A DNA stretch of 64,000 nt from Stratiolaelaps scimitus (taxonomy: Eukaryota > Arthropoda > Arachnida > Mesostigmata > Laelapidae), in contig JABWDB010000001.1 in assembly GCA_019614645.1 (NCBI GenBank), positions 15,541,501 to 15,605,500 on the forward strand. The letters are read 5' to 3'. The position numbers and the translations under genes were made by a program. The notes under the pieces are model-generated. The model was not told the origin of the DNA, ran no database searches, and was given only the letters and a program-made list of their open reading frames with translations. Of this stretch, positions 44,851-55,848 are shown one piece after another (the first letter of the stretch is position 1; each line of letters starts with the position of its first letter).

Positions 44851-45700
44851 GATCTTGGAGCTGAACCTTTAGGTATAATTACGAACACATGTCGGGGCAA
44901 CCTTTGCTTTATTTTTCAGCCATCGTCGTGGTTATAAGTTCTTTATTGACTCAGTATTCTACACCGTAGTCTGTGCCTTCAATAAATTCTGTCACATGTT
45001 TTATAAAAAGTATTTGTTATTGCCACCATAATATTCGGCTACCTCTAATTAGAGACGGTATAGAGATATTAAGTGATGCCAGTCCGAAGAGCGTGACCAG
45101 CCAGTGGATCTCAACAGACTTTTTTTAAGAGGTTAAAGGTAAATCCTGCATGGACACCAGGCCTCACACTAAGGTATTTGCCTGGTAGTGTCAGACTCTT
45201 ACTGAACTAAACCCAGAACCGACTTTGAGATGGGGCACTGACCGAGACTGTCAAAGTATTTCTTCAGTCAGTGCCTTGTAGGGACCGGCAGACTTGAACT
45301 TGAGTAGGTTGCGTGGCCCGATAAATTACGTTGTTTACTGCCGAGTGCGTTGGGAGTGATCCTTTGTTATGCTTACATATGAGCATCTGTTAACGTCGAT
45401 TGCGCTACAAATCATGAGCATTCATGCGGCTCACAGACACGAGGTTGGTTGTTGTTTGTTGTGGCGAGGGAGGCTGCAACCAGTTCCCGCTTGCAGACAT
45501 GAAATTCACCTTTAGCCTTGCTAGTTCCTGCTGATTTAAAGCAACCCCTGGAAGCGAGACCTTTTCGTATACAGCAGCTAGACTTCTACGTACGACGTAC
45601 CTAATTTTTAGAGTTGACTGGCACAATGCCAATATCAAGCAGGCCAGATCGGCGTCTAGATTTTGTAGTCGTGCCCACAAAACTCTACGCGGCTCCTGCT
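44850..45700 (-). repeat. Z repeat, copy in the 51 kb unit, with SINE insertion
   Basis: Minus strand shows RLQNLDADLACLILALCQST. It aligns with 59100-59700 reversed, which lacks the SINE at 45120-45291 and so provides the empty site. Confidence 0.5.
45120..45291 (-). repeat. SINE-like repeat, full length
   Basis: About 172 bases; on the minus strand it ends in an A run (T run at 45120-45126 here). Very similar to 60277-60450. The uninterrupted paralogous sequence at about 59370-59400 marks the insertion point, with CAGAC at both edges as a partly diverged target duplication. Confidence 0.75.
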
Positions 45701-45704
45701 TCAA

Positions 45705-46720
45705 GCGACATGCCTACAGATGTAATCGCGAGACTTTTCGGAAATCCAGGACTCGGCGAGGATATTTCACGAGCGGCCGGAAATCACGTGCTAAGATGCC
45801 ATCGCCGAAGTGCCATATTTTCTATTGCGCTTGCAACAGTAGCCTGGTACAGAAGAGGGGCGGTCTGAAACGGTCTTTTTAGATTCCGCAGGTCCAATAA
45901 TGTTCGTGTCCGTGCGCTTGAAGAGAATTTCCTCCTCTCAAGTAAAAGCGTCCAATGTTGTCAAACGCTGTGGCGTGGCGCGTTCGTCTGCGCCTTGCAG
46001 TCGGGGGAGGCACCTACGTGCACAGGTTCGATTCCTATCATTGCACATTGTTGCATTTAAGGATTCTGTCTTATGAAGGAATGCTGAAAGCAGCACCGTG
46101 GACGTTAAATATTGGAGGAGTGTCGGCCCGGAAAATTCTTTAGGTCCAAGATGTTGTCCTATGTTCTGTATTCATCCAGGGTAAGACGCTATCGTTACGC
46201 TACATTTGCTATGTCAGGGGATATATCGAAGGAAACTTATGGTGTCTACGTCTGATCCTTTCGTAAGTACTGGGTGACTTGCACAGCTGCCTCCGCGTCA
46301 CACTTTAATCCACATCCCATTGGGATGACCAGCTGGTGGACCGGATCAACAGTTTTCTGAGTATGATTTTAACAACCAGCCCCCACAAAGCCAGCCCGAC
46401 TACCACCGGCCGGCATGCTGCCATCCTTCTTCAGGATAGCTAGTAGTCGCACTCCGAAGAAAGCAAAGAGAATGTACCCCGATACTCGTCCAGTGACAAC
46501 TATAGTTCAGAATTTTGTGAGACTAAGAAGAAGGAACGCTTGTCCTAAGAAAACATTCACGGTTCGGCATTTGAAGGCGCTTCTCTTGGGGACATTGGAA
46601 GGTGGCGCCGGCCGTGATAATATTTAGTTTGCTAATAAACTATGCCCCTGATACAGCTTAGCGTTTAAGATGACTATGCGAAGGACTATTGGGCGCTTAT
46701 ATAACCAACATACATATAAA
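45705..46720. other. Unit flank leading to the element insertion
   Basis: About 45890-45950 (minus) shows EEEILFKRT, a fragment also at 32950 and 58755. About 46490-46690 aligns with 36170-36700. No intact gene. Confidence 0.4.
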
Positions 46721-46724
46721 GAAT

Positions 46725-48850
46725 TTATTCAAACATACAGTAGGGCGGGATTTCTAGAGATTATGGGGGGGGGGGGGGTGAGGACGACAATGTTCCGAGG
46801 AAGGCGATGGCATTGCCTCTCTGCACGGCGAGGGACAGCCGCTGCAGGAGGAAAGAGCCAGCGCGCTTGTCCCCGGTGGCGCGGATCAGCCTATGGTAGA
46901 CCCCCTCGAGGAAGTTCGCAGTGAGAGGGCCGTGCCCGCCCAAGGTCTCAAAGGCAAGGGGGGAAAACAGGTGGGTTGCTTGGAGAGCGGCGTACTTCCT
47001 TAGCTTTGCCCGTTCCGCACGCGCTACTGCGTAACCGGGGATGGTTGCACAGTGGTTGACATAAGAGGGTGCTAGAGTGTCAACCACAGTGCCGTCCCAA
47101 ACCAGGTGCTGCCCTCGATGGAAGGGGACAAGGGTGAGGCCGTCAGGGCGGCGGCCGTCAGAGGTGTCGAGGCCCTGTGGCTCCCTTGTGCAAGGAATAC
47201 CGGCGGAGTGGAGGGCCCTCACGAGCGTGTCATTAAGCATCGTGTGTCGCGGATGGCGACCGGCGCTGCGTTCGCACGAAAGACCGTGATGGCCATTCGT
47301 TGCGACGGGGTCCCCGCAACGCTCGCAGCTGTGGGCCGCAACTACAGGGGCCCCGAGGCGAAGGCCCACACAGAAGCGGAGGGAGCGATCGTCTAGAGCA
47401 GTACCAAGGGACGAGGAGGGCAGCGCGTGGAGCCACGCCCCCGCACCAGGCCTGTCGACAGCCCGGAGGCGAGCTTGGTCAGCAGCGTGTGGCGCAGAGG
47501 CCAGGAGGGAGTCCCGCAGCTCCTGGTGCAGGGCATCGGACCATGCCCGCTGCTTGCTCTGTTTGTCCGGAGGGACCCGAGCGCGGGCGCCCGTCTGGTC
47601 AAGGGCAGCTTCCTGGGAGGCGGAGAAGTGGGCGAGCGCCTCGGGGGGGAGGACTGTAGCGACCATGTCGGCAACCGCCGTGAGCGACGCGGCATAGCAA
47701 ACGTCGGCCAAGCGGCGAACACTGAGAATGCCGAGGCCCCCGAAGCGGACTGGAAGGGTAGCCTGCGACGCCGCCTCCGGAGGGAGCTGGAGGTTCAGGA
47801 TCGTCGTCAGCGCGTCCAACACCAAGTCGTCATAATCGTGAAGGGCTGAAGCCTCAGTGCCGGCCGGGCATGTCCTAAGCAAGTGCTGCATGCGTGCCGC
47901 CGAGAAACAGGACCGAAGGAGGAACAGCCCCTGGTGAGCCGATAACAGGGGCAGTCGGTCGAGCATCACGGCCGTCCTCTCGAGGCAACGGTCCAATAGC
48001 GGCCGGATGGCCTCGTCCGTGAGAGGGGAGCCGACGAGCTCGAGGGACAACCTCTGAGTGAGGCGGCATCCTGGGAGCGACCGCTGGAGGTCGGGCTGCG
48101 CGTCCAAAGAGAAGATCTCGCACTTAGTGGGGTTGAGGGCGAGGCCGCTGCGCCCCTCGTAGTCGAGTACTCGCTGAACGTCGGAGGCGACGGTCGCCGG
48201 ATCACCTGCCAACGTTCCGTCGTCCATGTACCACAGCCGCAGACGCGACTGGAGGGACACAGCGAGGGGCCGGAGGGCCAGGCAGAAGAGGGCTGGGCCC
48301 AGCGGGTCCCCCTGCTGGACCCCGCACTCTGAGCTGATGACGGCGTTGTCCATGATCAGATGGGAGGGACCACGATAGGCCAGGTCGACCAGAGGGAAGA
48401 GCCCAGGGACGTGCTCAGCAACCTCCCGCAGAACGAGATCTCGACGGACCGTGTTGAAGGCATTGCGAAAATCAAGCTTGACCAGGGCCGCGTCCGGATG
48501 AGCGTGGATGAAGGCGCGAGCCGCGTGAGCAGCGATCTCCGTCCCAGACGCCTGGCCGCAACCCAACTGGGTTGGGCCGAGCAGGGTCACGACCGTGTCC
48601 CTCTCGTTGACCCAGGCTATCTTAGCAGCCAGGCGACGAATCGTGCTGGAGCAGGCGATGGGCCGTATCGACCCGTCCTTTTTCTTGAGGGCGATGAGGC
48701 GCGCGCCGAAGAGTATAGGTCGTAGCGCCGATGGAACCGTGCCGGCCCGCATGCAGTCGACCACCTTAGCGAGGGCCTTGGCGAGGGCAGTGGCGACGGC
48801 TCCGAGTGCCGGAGAGAGCAGGTCCCTGAGATGACGCGGCCGAAGGCCAT
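46725..48850 (-). mobile_element. Restriction-like-endonuclease non-LTR retrotransposon, copy 3
   Basis: Insertion into the P-block side of the 51 kb unit. The 39 kb unit shows the uninterrupted sequence (CACATACATATAAG ... TTTTGGTCCAGTACG), and the flanks here (ACATACATATAAAG and TTTTTGGCCCAGAAC) correspond. It is 5'-truncated within the region before the reverse transcriptase, and carries 14 consecutive guanines on the plus strand at 46765-46778. No clear target duplication found. Confidence 0.85.
46761..48848 (-). CDS. Reverse transcriptase with C-terminal restriction-like endonuclease (5'-truncated)
   Basis: Open for about 695 codons with no stop or frameshift. Residue 1 is taken as the G of GLRPRHLRDLL; an in-frame stretch of about 92 codons further upstream (to 49124) is host P-block DNA read by chance. 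Reverse transcriptase: LIALKKKDGSIRPIA (51-65), VKLDFRNAF with catalytic D126, GVQQGDPLGP (176-185), YMDDG (207-211, in place of YADD). C-terminus: zinc motif CERCGDP...HHGLSC (about 508-525), GRRPDGLTLVP (about 566-576), LVWDGTVVDT (about 583-592), the core of a PD-(D/E)xK-type endonuclease as in R2/R4/NeSL/CRE-like groups, then QRGNAIAFLG and a proline run. All core residues present. The N-terminus is missing and no promoter is evident, so it is unlikely to move by itself, though the enzyme could be intact. Confidence 0.85.
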   Translation of the reverse strand, partial: GLRPRHLRDLLSPALGAVATALAKALAKVVDCMRAGTVPSALRPILFGARLIALKKKDGSIRPIACSSTIRRLAAKIAWVNERDTVVTLLGPTQLGCGQASGTEIAAHAARAFIHAHPDAALVKLDFRNAFNTVRRDLVLREVAEHVPGLFPLVDLAYRGPSHLIMDNAVISSECGVQQGDPLGPALFCLALRPLAVSLQSRLRLWYMDDGTLAGDPATVASDVQRVLDYEGRSGLALNPTKCEIFSLDAQPDLQRSLPGCRLTQRLSLELVGSPLTDEAIRPLLDRCLERTAVMLDRLPLLSAHQGLFLLRSCFSAARMQHLLRTCPAGTEASALHDYDDLVLDALTTILNLQLPPEAASQATLPVRFGGLGILSVRRLADVCYAASLTAVADMVATVLPPEALAHFSASQEAALDQTGARARVPPDKQSKQRAWSDALHQELRDSLLASAPHAADQARLRAVDRPGAGAWLHALPSSSLGTALDDRSLRFCVGLRLGAPVVAAHSCERCGDPVATNGHHGLSCERSAGRHPRHTMLNDTLVRALHSAGIPCTREPQGLDTSDGRRPDGLTLVPFHRGQHLVWDGTVVDTLAPSYVNHCATIPGYAVARAERAKLRKYAALQATHLFSPLAFETLGGHGPLTANFLEGVYHRLIRATGDKRAGSFLLQRLSLAVQRGNAIAFLGTLSSSPPPPP

Positions 48851-50000
48851 ATATATTTTTGGCCCAGAACTCATAGTTCGTACCTCTCATCGAGCAGCAG
48901 ACGGTTGCATAGTCATATAACGCTAATAGGATAGTTGTATCCGAATTCCATAGATGGCTAGTATGTTTTTCCCTCATTAGTCTGAAGACGAGTGCGTTTA
49001 ACTGACAAAGGGATATACTGTAAATGCAGTGCGTAAGTGCCAATGTAAACGTCCATAGCATCAACGTTATGGTGGCAGGGGGGCAATGTGTCCACTGAGC
49101 GCTCCGTTGGCACCAGCCGGTCATCTTTCAGTAAATAGGGCCACGTGACCCATTAAGGCTTTTGTTTCGGTTGCCTACATTGAAGCTTTCATTCGCCTAG
49201 AATCGTCCCGCTAAAAGCTGACGTAATCCAGCATAGGATATCTCTTAGTTTTTATGATGATTAGAGCAAACCTTGAGCAATGCAGATGTGCAAACACACC
49301 TGATGTGCTAGTTATGACAGATTAAAAGTGATGATTATGTGCATGATGAAGACTGAGTCAACAGGATATCCCTGATATACAGAGGATTCGGTAAATAGTG
49401 CTAAATAATATATATATATATATATATAGCTGCTAAATGGGCAAGTGGGCGATGGCAGATCGTCGCATTCGATTTAGATTGTTGCAAGGTGCCCGCAGTA
49501 TTGAATCGATTCAGTTTCGCATCCAACAAATGGTAGAAATGTGTATTAGATCAGATTGCAATCAGAGGAATAATTGTATCAGACCTGAAACCCCCACTTT
49601 CGGTACGCCTCCTGGTGTCAACTGATTATGGTATTTTTGTAAGTATACACACGCACGAAGTCTTCATCGTTTTTATAGATGCACAATATTATTATCATAG
49701 ATACTGTTAGTAATAATAATAATAATAATAATAGTATACAACTCGATAAAATTTCGGAGTCTATATATAATATGTGGATATTTTTCAGGCCGCACCTCTC
49801 AGATACACATGCATAAAACTAGTTCAAATCTCCGTAGGGGCTAGCGTAACTGGCCCAAAGTGCAAAAAACATTTTCCGTATTTAACCCGAAATACTTGAT
49901 ACAACGCCAATCTATCAATAGTTACACAATATTATTATCATGATACTGTTAGCAATGATAATAATATAGAGTTCGACAACAATTTCGGAGTCTTTTTGGG
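48850..50000 (+). promoter_or_regulatory. P block copy 4, putative promoter of the 51 kb gene
   Basis: Aligns with 36960-37960. TATA run at about 49408-49431 followed by AGCTGCTAAATGGG, and donor TTTTT|GTAAGTATAC with GT at 49639. Trinucleotide AAT repeats at about 49711-49732. The upstream edge is displaced by the retrotransposon at 46725-48850. The promoter role is inferred. Confidence 0.5.
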
Positions 50001-51195
50001 TATTTTCAGATCGCACCTCTCAGACACACATGAACAAAACAAATTCAGACCTCCGTAGTGGCTTTACGTAACTGACGCATTTAACTTGAAACAATGCCAA
50101 TCTTGATATTGCACTGGTGCCCGCTTTAATACACGAATTTGAGGCAAAATTGCTCCTTTTGTTAGATTACATTTTGTGATTGTACATCTCGAATATATAT
50201 ATATTGACATATTCTATATTTTTGAACGGACTCTCAGCCACTGACCCATCTGACAGGCCTCGGAACCACCTTTGGGTATTACTTCAACGACCTATCGGGG
50301 TCACCTTGACTTTATCCACAGAATCCACAGATAAAGAAATAAAAACATTCTCTGCGTCCGGTAGAAATTGATGCTAAACATAGGTTACTTCTGTGCAGCA
50401 CTTCAAGACACTCACCACTAGACCGTGTGACTAACTATGTGATATCGCGAATTACAACACTGGATGGATGAGTCCATGTTCAACGTCCTTTTTGGCGCTG
50501 TTTGTTATGTAAAATGTAATGAAATATAAAAGAAGCTGAGCAGACTTTGTGCAACAATGACACCCCTTGAATCTCTATCCATAACAGTCTATATTGTGAG
50601 GCCAAATACTACTGCTTATAATAAGAGGAGCAACCACCAGTTTATATGGCGTGTAGTCTATCGCAAATCTAGACCATACAGATAATAGAAAACTAAATCA
50701 CGGAAAACTTATATTGGACTTCCCTACAATGTATTATTATACCCGGAGCCATACTGCAATAAGATGTTCTTCCACGGTCTGTTGTGGTAACCATTACAGG
50801 CGATGCAAATGAAAGTGATATGTTCAAATAAAAACTTCTCCCGTTAGTAATAACGTACATCTATCACATATTCATTTTATTGATCACCGATAAAGAAATA
50901 CCTCCCATAAATAAGGATCATACAGATAAATGGCTAATAACAATGAAAAACAAACAACATCTATAAATAAGATCATTATTTCATTAACTAATTCTTCTGC
51001 CATCATTTGACTTGTATTTTTTTGCATAGACTTTCATATGCTTTGACATACAGTTTTCTGGATGCTATTTGACCCGTGCTGTGCATACGCCAGTTTGTGC
51101 ATAATTTTGCATGCTTGTGCTTTATTCTGAATTTCCGTGATGTTATGACCGTTCGATCATGAAATTCAAGGGACAACTAAATCATAGAGAGTCTG
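50000..51195. other. Intron-like DNA
   Basis: About 50245-50325 matches 57540-57600 reversed. A GGGGTCACCTTGACTTTAT stretch resembles the Z tail. No gene. Confidence 0.4.
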
Positions 51196-51585
51196 ATGAC
51201 TTTCTTTAACTGAATATTTCAGGCTGATCGTTTACGGGAGTTCGGTATTGAACATCCTGGCTAACATTGGATTGTTTTTCTTGGCCGGACTATCGAAGAC
51301 TATTGTGCAAGCCACGCTACCTATACTCAATGGTGAGATCTGTTTTCTTGTGCTGATGCAACATGCCTAGCGACAAGGTCGCCTACGAGCTCGAGTAAAG
51401 GAAGGGATTCCGGACTGAATATACCTTCTAGATATATATCTACCACGTCTTGCAATGCAAACCCAGTATTTCCATCGAAGCCCATAGGATTTCTAACACA
51501 TTGCTAGTTCGGGGTTAGCGGAGAGACAAATAAATCCCACAACTTGTAAGGCCGTTAATCGCTAACGTATAATCACAAAAGGGCT
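51195..51585 (+). promoter_or_regulatory. Conserved leader upstream of the 51 kb gene
   Basis: Aligns with 38640-39182. ATATTTCAG|GCTGATCG near 51225 is kept, but the downstream acceptor-like site reads CTG instead of CAG at 51353-51355, unlike the other four leaders. Confidence 0.5.
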
Positions 51586-52233
51586 ATGTGTAGCCCAACC
51601 GTATTTAAAACCGTCCTTATTGCAGTGGCGTCATTCGATGCGACAGTAACCGCTTCAGACAAGATCATGTTCTGGAAATCAAAACCCAACATGCAAGACC
51701 CGGATGGACCATTTCATCCGTGCAAAACGACGAGTAAGCTTACACAACCTATGAAAAAAGACGGCATGAGGATAGGACTCTCGTCCATGGCTGCATGCGG
51801 GTTGGAGGTGGTGACCTCGACCCACAACCAGTGGGGAAGCCTCTCGGAGATTCTGCAATGTTATCCTCGAGGATTCTATCTTGCCTGCCTGTATCTTCGG
51901 ATATTCTACGGACCTTTCAATGACGAGTCCGGTAAGCTTCCCCGAACAATAGCTCGCAACGCGTCGCAGATCTATGAGCTGGCATCGAAGTTGGTGACGT
52001 TAGGCCTTACTGACAATTCTATTTCGGCAATAGTTTGTTTCGGAAGAACGCGAGACAACCGCAAAATTTGCCATCAGAAGAAGGATATTCTACAGATTTT
52101 CCAAGTCGCCTCACGCTGCGTACAACAACATATGCAAAATCGTGTTCCGCAATACATCGACCAGGTTATATTCGGTTTAATGAGTGTGCTCAGGAAGGTA
52201 GTATCAAACGGTCTGCTGAAGTACCTCGGATGA
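51586..52233 (+). CDS. Secreted Cys-rich family, copy 6 (group B)
   Basis: 215 residues, intact, single exon. Signal peptide about 1-23 (VTA|SDK). Mature part: IMFWKSKPNMQDPDGPFHPC, MAACGLEVVTSTHNQWGS, QCYPRGFYLACLYLR, DESGKLPRTIARNAS (glycosylation site), SAIVCFGRTRDNRKICHQKK, RCVQQHMQNRVPQYIDQ and GLLKYLG. DRPGHLPR is changed to DESGKLPR, as in the 56 kb gene (DDSGNLPR), so these two are the closest pair. Six core cysteines plus the seventh. Start context ACAAAAGGGCTATG is similar to the 56 kb gene. Function unknown. Confidence 0.9.
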   Translation: MCSPTVFKTVLIAVASFDATVTASDKIMFWKSKPNMQDPDGPFHPCKTTSKLTQPMKKDGMRIGLSSMAACGLEVVTSTHNQWGSLSEILQCYPRGFYLACLYLRIFYGPFNDESGKLPRTIARNASQIYELASKLVTLGLTDNSISAIVCFGRTRDNRKICHQKKDILQIFQVASRCVQQHMQNRVPQYIDQVIFGLMSVLRKVVSNGLLKYLG

Positions 52234-52239
52234 TTGACC

Positions 52240-52379
52240 CCTTTCGCGCTGCTGTTTTGTACTTGTACTCACTTTACACCAGTACTCATAACTGGCTGTT
52301 CAAGGTTGCGACTAATAACACAAACTTGCAAAATAAATTATGATTCGTAAGATAACAATATTATATATATATATATATA

Positions 52380-52412
<33 letters not shown>
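52240..52412. other. 3' flank with polyadenylation signal and TA/GA microsatellite
   Basis: AATAAA at 52332-52337, about 100 bases after the stop, is a plausible polyadenylation signal. TA then GA repeats run about 52362-52414. Confidence 0.45.
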
Positions 52413-52416
<4 letters not shown>

Positions 52417-52480
52417 TAATGTACGCTGAAAGTCACTTGACAGCACCTGCTGTCAAGTGACTTTCAGCGTACATTATCTC
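52413..52480. repeat. Perfect hairpin, 33-base arms, 2-base loop
   Basis: Arms 52413-52445 and 52448-52480 are exact reverse complements. The paralogous flank at about 39912-39950 has the left arm only and continues directly, so the right arm is a new inverted copy. Confidence 0.95.
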
Positions 52481-52889
52481 CAAAAAATAACGGCAAAAAA
52501 AAAAATGAAATAGGCAATATCATAGCAGGGCGACAGGACAGGGTGGCTCTCGACATTCGATCTGTATCGTTACGAACCACACTAGATAAGTGGGCAATAG
52601 CTTACGTTCTTCAGACAAAAACGCCAAAGCTCAAACAATCCTTTGTCGATATGGCTTACACCACACAAAGAATCTTACCCTTCCTAATACTATCCTGCTG
52701 CCTGTCTGGGTTCATACCAAGTTGTTTTCAACACGGGTTACTATTTCATTGTCAAGTGAGCCTGTAGCACCGATTGTTGTTGTCAAGTTATAATTATCGT
52801 AGCGCATTTCTTCCATTATTGTATTTCAGTTAACCCACTACACTGTTCAAGTCACTCAGTGGCTTAATGTTATGACTCCATCATTCTGC

Positions 52890-53210
52890 AAATGCAAATG
52901 TGACAAAAAGGATTTAAGAATTGCACACATCCTCCAACGTCTTAATGATCTAGACAAAACCATGCTTGACATTAATTGACTCGAAACAGTCGACCATGGT
53001 CAAAAAGATGTCAGACATTGTTGATACCATGACCAGATTCAATGCATAGAAACAATACAGGGTAGAAGTGATATATTTTTCTGCAGAATTAAAAATGCAT
53101 TAATTTTTGGTAAGATTCGAATTTCAAACTGTTATGTGCCTTTGAAATAAAGTGCTTGTTATTATTATTTTATTATCATTGTTACTATAACACGAATTGT
53201 GTCTATTTCT
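52890..53210 (+). mobile_element. 3' end of TTA-tailed non-LTR element
   Basis: Shows AAATGTGACAAAAAGGAT, CTCCAACGTCTTAATG, CCTTTGAAATAAAGTG and TTATTATTATTTTATTATC, matching 40640-41095 and the end of the 14534-17040 element. The sequence after the tail (CACTTCTAAATACATTATA) is shared with the 55 kb copy. Confidence 0.7.
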
Positions 53211-53214
53211 TTTC

Positions 53215-53780
53215 ATCACTTCTAAATACATTATACAATACAACATCTGAGTTCAGAAATGATTGGCATGCTGCTCCCCTGAGGCCGCCTTGGGTCTCTC
53301 CCCGTTAATCAGCAATAGTAATATAGAAATAATCGCAGCAATAATTATGGGCATTATTTAGAAGCTCATTGAATGATGAAGGGATGAATCAAAATGAAGG
53401 GTGTGACATCAGATGTACAATAATAAAAATGCACATCTGAGCATTAGGTGTGCGCTTGTGTCTGCACTAGGCTGTTGCGCCGCCTTATGCCGAGAGTGCG
53501 ACTTTGGTGTAGCAGTGATGAGCTAGAGAGACAATGGACAGCACTCGTCGTTAAAAAGCCGCTCAAACGGTCGACAGCATAACCGTCAATGTTCGACAAA
53601 ATATTCTAATATCAAATATACACATAATGTATAGTATAAGCAACAATATATACGGGGTGCACTGAACGCAAGTAAAACTTAGTACAGTACTACATTTTGA
53701 ACGCGAAATATATATAGCTGCACAATTATGCCAAAATAACGAAATCAGCTCTTAACCTTGACTAATGGAATGCCTCCCCG
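53215..53780. other. No supported gene
   Basis: About 53240-53310 aligns with 55260-55340 reversed, so the duplicated block extends past the retrotransposon tail. Nothing else recognised. Confidence 0.35.
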
Positions 53781-53781
53781 C

Positions 53782-54281
53782 TTAGGTTATAACCACCGGA
53801 TAGTGATAGCTGTGGTCCGTGAGTGTCATACTGATTGTCCATTGCTGCGAGCAGTCTTCCGCCGGGTTTTCAATGGCTTGCACTTCTCGTTCATTGTCTT
53901 CGTACGTTTCTAGGGTTTGGCGAGTCCTCAGAACTCGCAGCATTTCCTTTTCGCTGTCATCGTATGCGCGCCGTTTTACCTGCTGGTTCATTCGACCCTG
54001 AACTCCTTGACTGTGGTGTCAGAGTCGCCATGTGTGGCTTTTTGGAACATGTATCTTCGACATATAACGCTCCTATGACGTTCATCACGCCTCGACAGAG
54101 CGTCGCTGAGCTTGAGAGACGCGCTCGCTGCTTCTCTGATTGTATGAGGTATATCGAAGCTCGTACTAGTACGTTTTTTCTTCAAAGCACAACTAATAGC
54201 TCCCCTGAAAAAGGATTTGTCTTTTGCTGAAGTTGCGTTGGTTGATGAGAACACGGCGAACGACTGTGGGACGATAATCAC
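53782..54281 (-). other. Two overlapping minus-strand frames, possibly one broken gene
   Basis: Frame 54281-53988 ends DTTVKEFRVE and frame 53991-53782 begins MNQQVKRRAYDDSEKEML. They overlap at ATGA and would form about 165 residues if one frameshift were removed. The second is charged and could be helical (TLETYEDNEREVQAI). No domain recognised. A short downstream gene or a gag-like relic are alternatives. Confidence 0.3.
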
Positions 54282-54725
54282 TGGTAGAGATCCAATGCGT
54301 GACTTGATTCAAGCTTATTGCAACAGTTTTGTGTGGATAATTGTCTTAAATGAATACACCGTAATGTAGATAACATCAATTCGTATTTCTGCTCGTTTCT
54401 AGTAAAATACGAGTTAGTAGTCTAGTAAAATAGCTCTGTGCCGCAATAGGCCAATTGAAGCCGACGCAAGTGAAGTTTCCATACAAGTGACCCATCTAAG
54501 CAAGCGATACTTGTTAAATCAATGGTGTGTTTAGTGCAATGGCCAATGTTCATTGAGGGTCCTGAATGTGTATTTGCTCCATAGTTGGCAGCGACGTTGT
54601 TGCCTTAAGAAAGGATGATATTCGAAACAGTAGTGGCCTGTATGTGAAGCTCCTCCCAAAAGTATGGAGCTACATAAACATTACAGCATCTCTCACCATG
54701 GTCTATAACTTGTGTTCACCTCTGA

Positions 54726-54926
54726 TTAACTGATACAGAGTTTTAATTTATCCTGATAATGCTCATTAGCTTCGATTTTTTTAGCTATAGTTTCCACTGG
54801 TGTATCTTCATCCATCTCGTCACAGCATTGTTTGTCACACTCTTCTAACTTATTTCTTAAACGGTGATATTTAGCAAATTTAGTTTCGATTGATATTGCT
54901 GCTTCGTTGGGTATCAGCCAGAGCAA
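54726..54926 (-). other. Short charged minus-strand frame, gag-like
   Basis: Reads KFAKYHRLRNKLEECDKQCC and DEDTPVETIAKKIEANEHYQ. This helical, charged pattern resembles the N-terminal part of BEL/Pao gag proteins, but without a partner domain the call is weak. It may be an exon. Confidence 0.25.
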
Positions 54927-54929
54927 AAA

Positions 54930-55380
54930 ATATTAAAATTATACAGTGCTATGTATAAAATGCACATTTCATAATACGTAATCAGTGAAAGTAACACCTG
55001 ACATTCGGACAAGAGTATAATATTAACCTGGCTCGATCGCAGGGCGAGTATGAATATCAGTAGCAATAGGCCAATGCTAGAGGCCAATTACTGCGTTTTT
55101 TCCTCAAAAAATCTTCCATAACATAATCCGGCGTCGGGCAAAGGTCTTGTAAAACTGCCATCCTCCTGTTCATTGCATTGAGCGTGTTCTTGACGTCCAA
55201 CACGAGCACGATATATGTGGTCTGCAACGATTAAAGCTGATCACTGGAAATAGACTCAATGTGTCCTCAAGAGAGCAACGTGCCGATCACTTTTGAACTG
55301 AGACGTTGTACGATATAATGTATTTAGAAGTAATGAAATTAAATAAACATACACTTGTACAGTAACACTAAAACATAAAC
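54930..55380. other. Flank shared with 53.2-53.3 kb (reversed), no gene
   Basis: GAGAGCAACGTGCCGATCAC and GAACTGAGACGTTGTA are the reversed counterparts of 53250-53285. No coding signal. Confidence 0.4.
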
Positions 55381-55500
55381 TACAATAACACTACAGTAGC
55401 GATGATAAGAAAATAATAATAACAAGCAATTTATTTCAAAGGTGCATTACAGTCTGCAATTCGAATCTAACCAAAGATCTGATACTTGTTTCGAATAACT
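55380..55500 (-). mobile_element. 3' end of TTA-tailed non-LTR element, minus strand
   Basis: AATAATAATAACAAGCAATT, TTTATTTCAAAGGTGCATTA and CAGTCTGCAATTCGAATC are the reverse complement of the tail region at 40990-41060 and 53110-53190. Confidence 0.7.
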
Positions 55501-55848
55501 TATTCTAGTAGATGGGGTGACGTCCGAATTATCATAAAAAATAACAAGAACAACAGCATAAACTAGTTAGCTTCGTTGTAATAAGAGACATCTACCATAA
55601 ATAGAGGATAGTATTTTCCTGCACTATATATTGTGTAGTTTTCGCAAAAACATAGTCAAATATATATATTTAAACATTCAAGCATTTCAAATGCAGCTAA
55701 AACATTCCAGGTTGCAAATTGTTGGCTGCTAGTTATCGTGGTCTTTATTGTTTATTGTTGTTGGAGTCCCTGCATAACTGGCACAGCAGCGGATCCTCGA
55801 AAAAAAGCATATTATGTGTGCCGGTGTAAAATACAAAACAGCAATCAA

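Noticed and set aside
48849..49124. N-terminal 92 codons of the long open frame at 46 kb
   Set aside because: This part is P-block sequence shared with 36960-37200 and not with any other element copy; it is open by chance.
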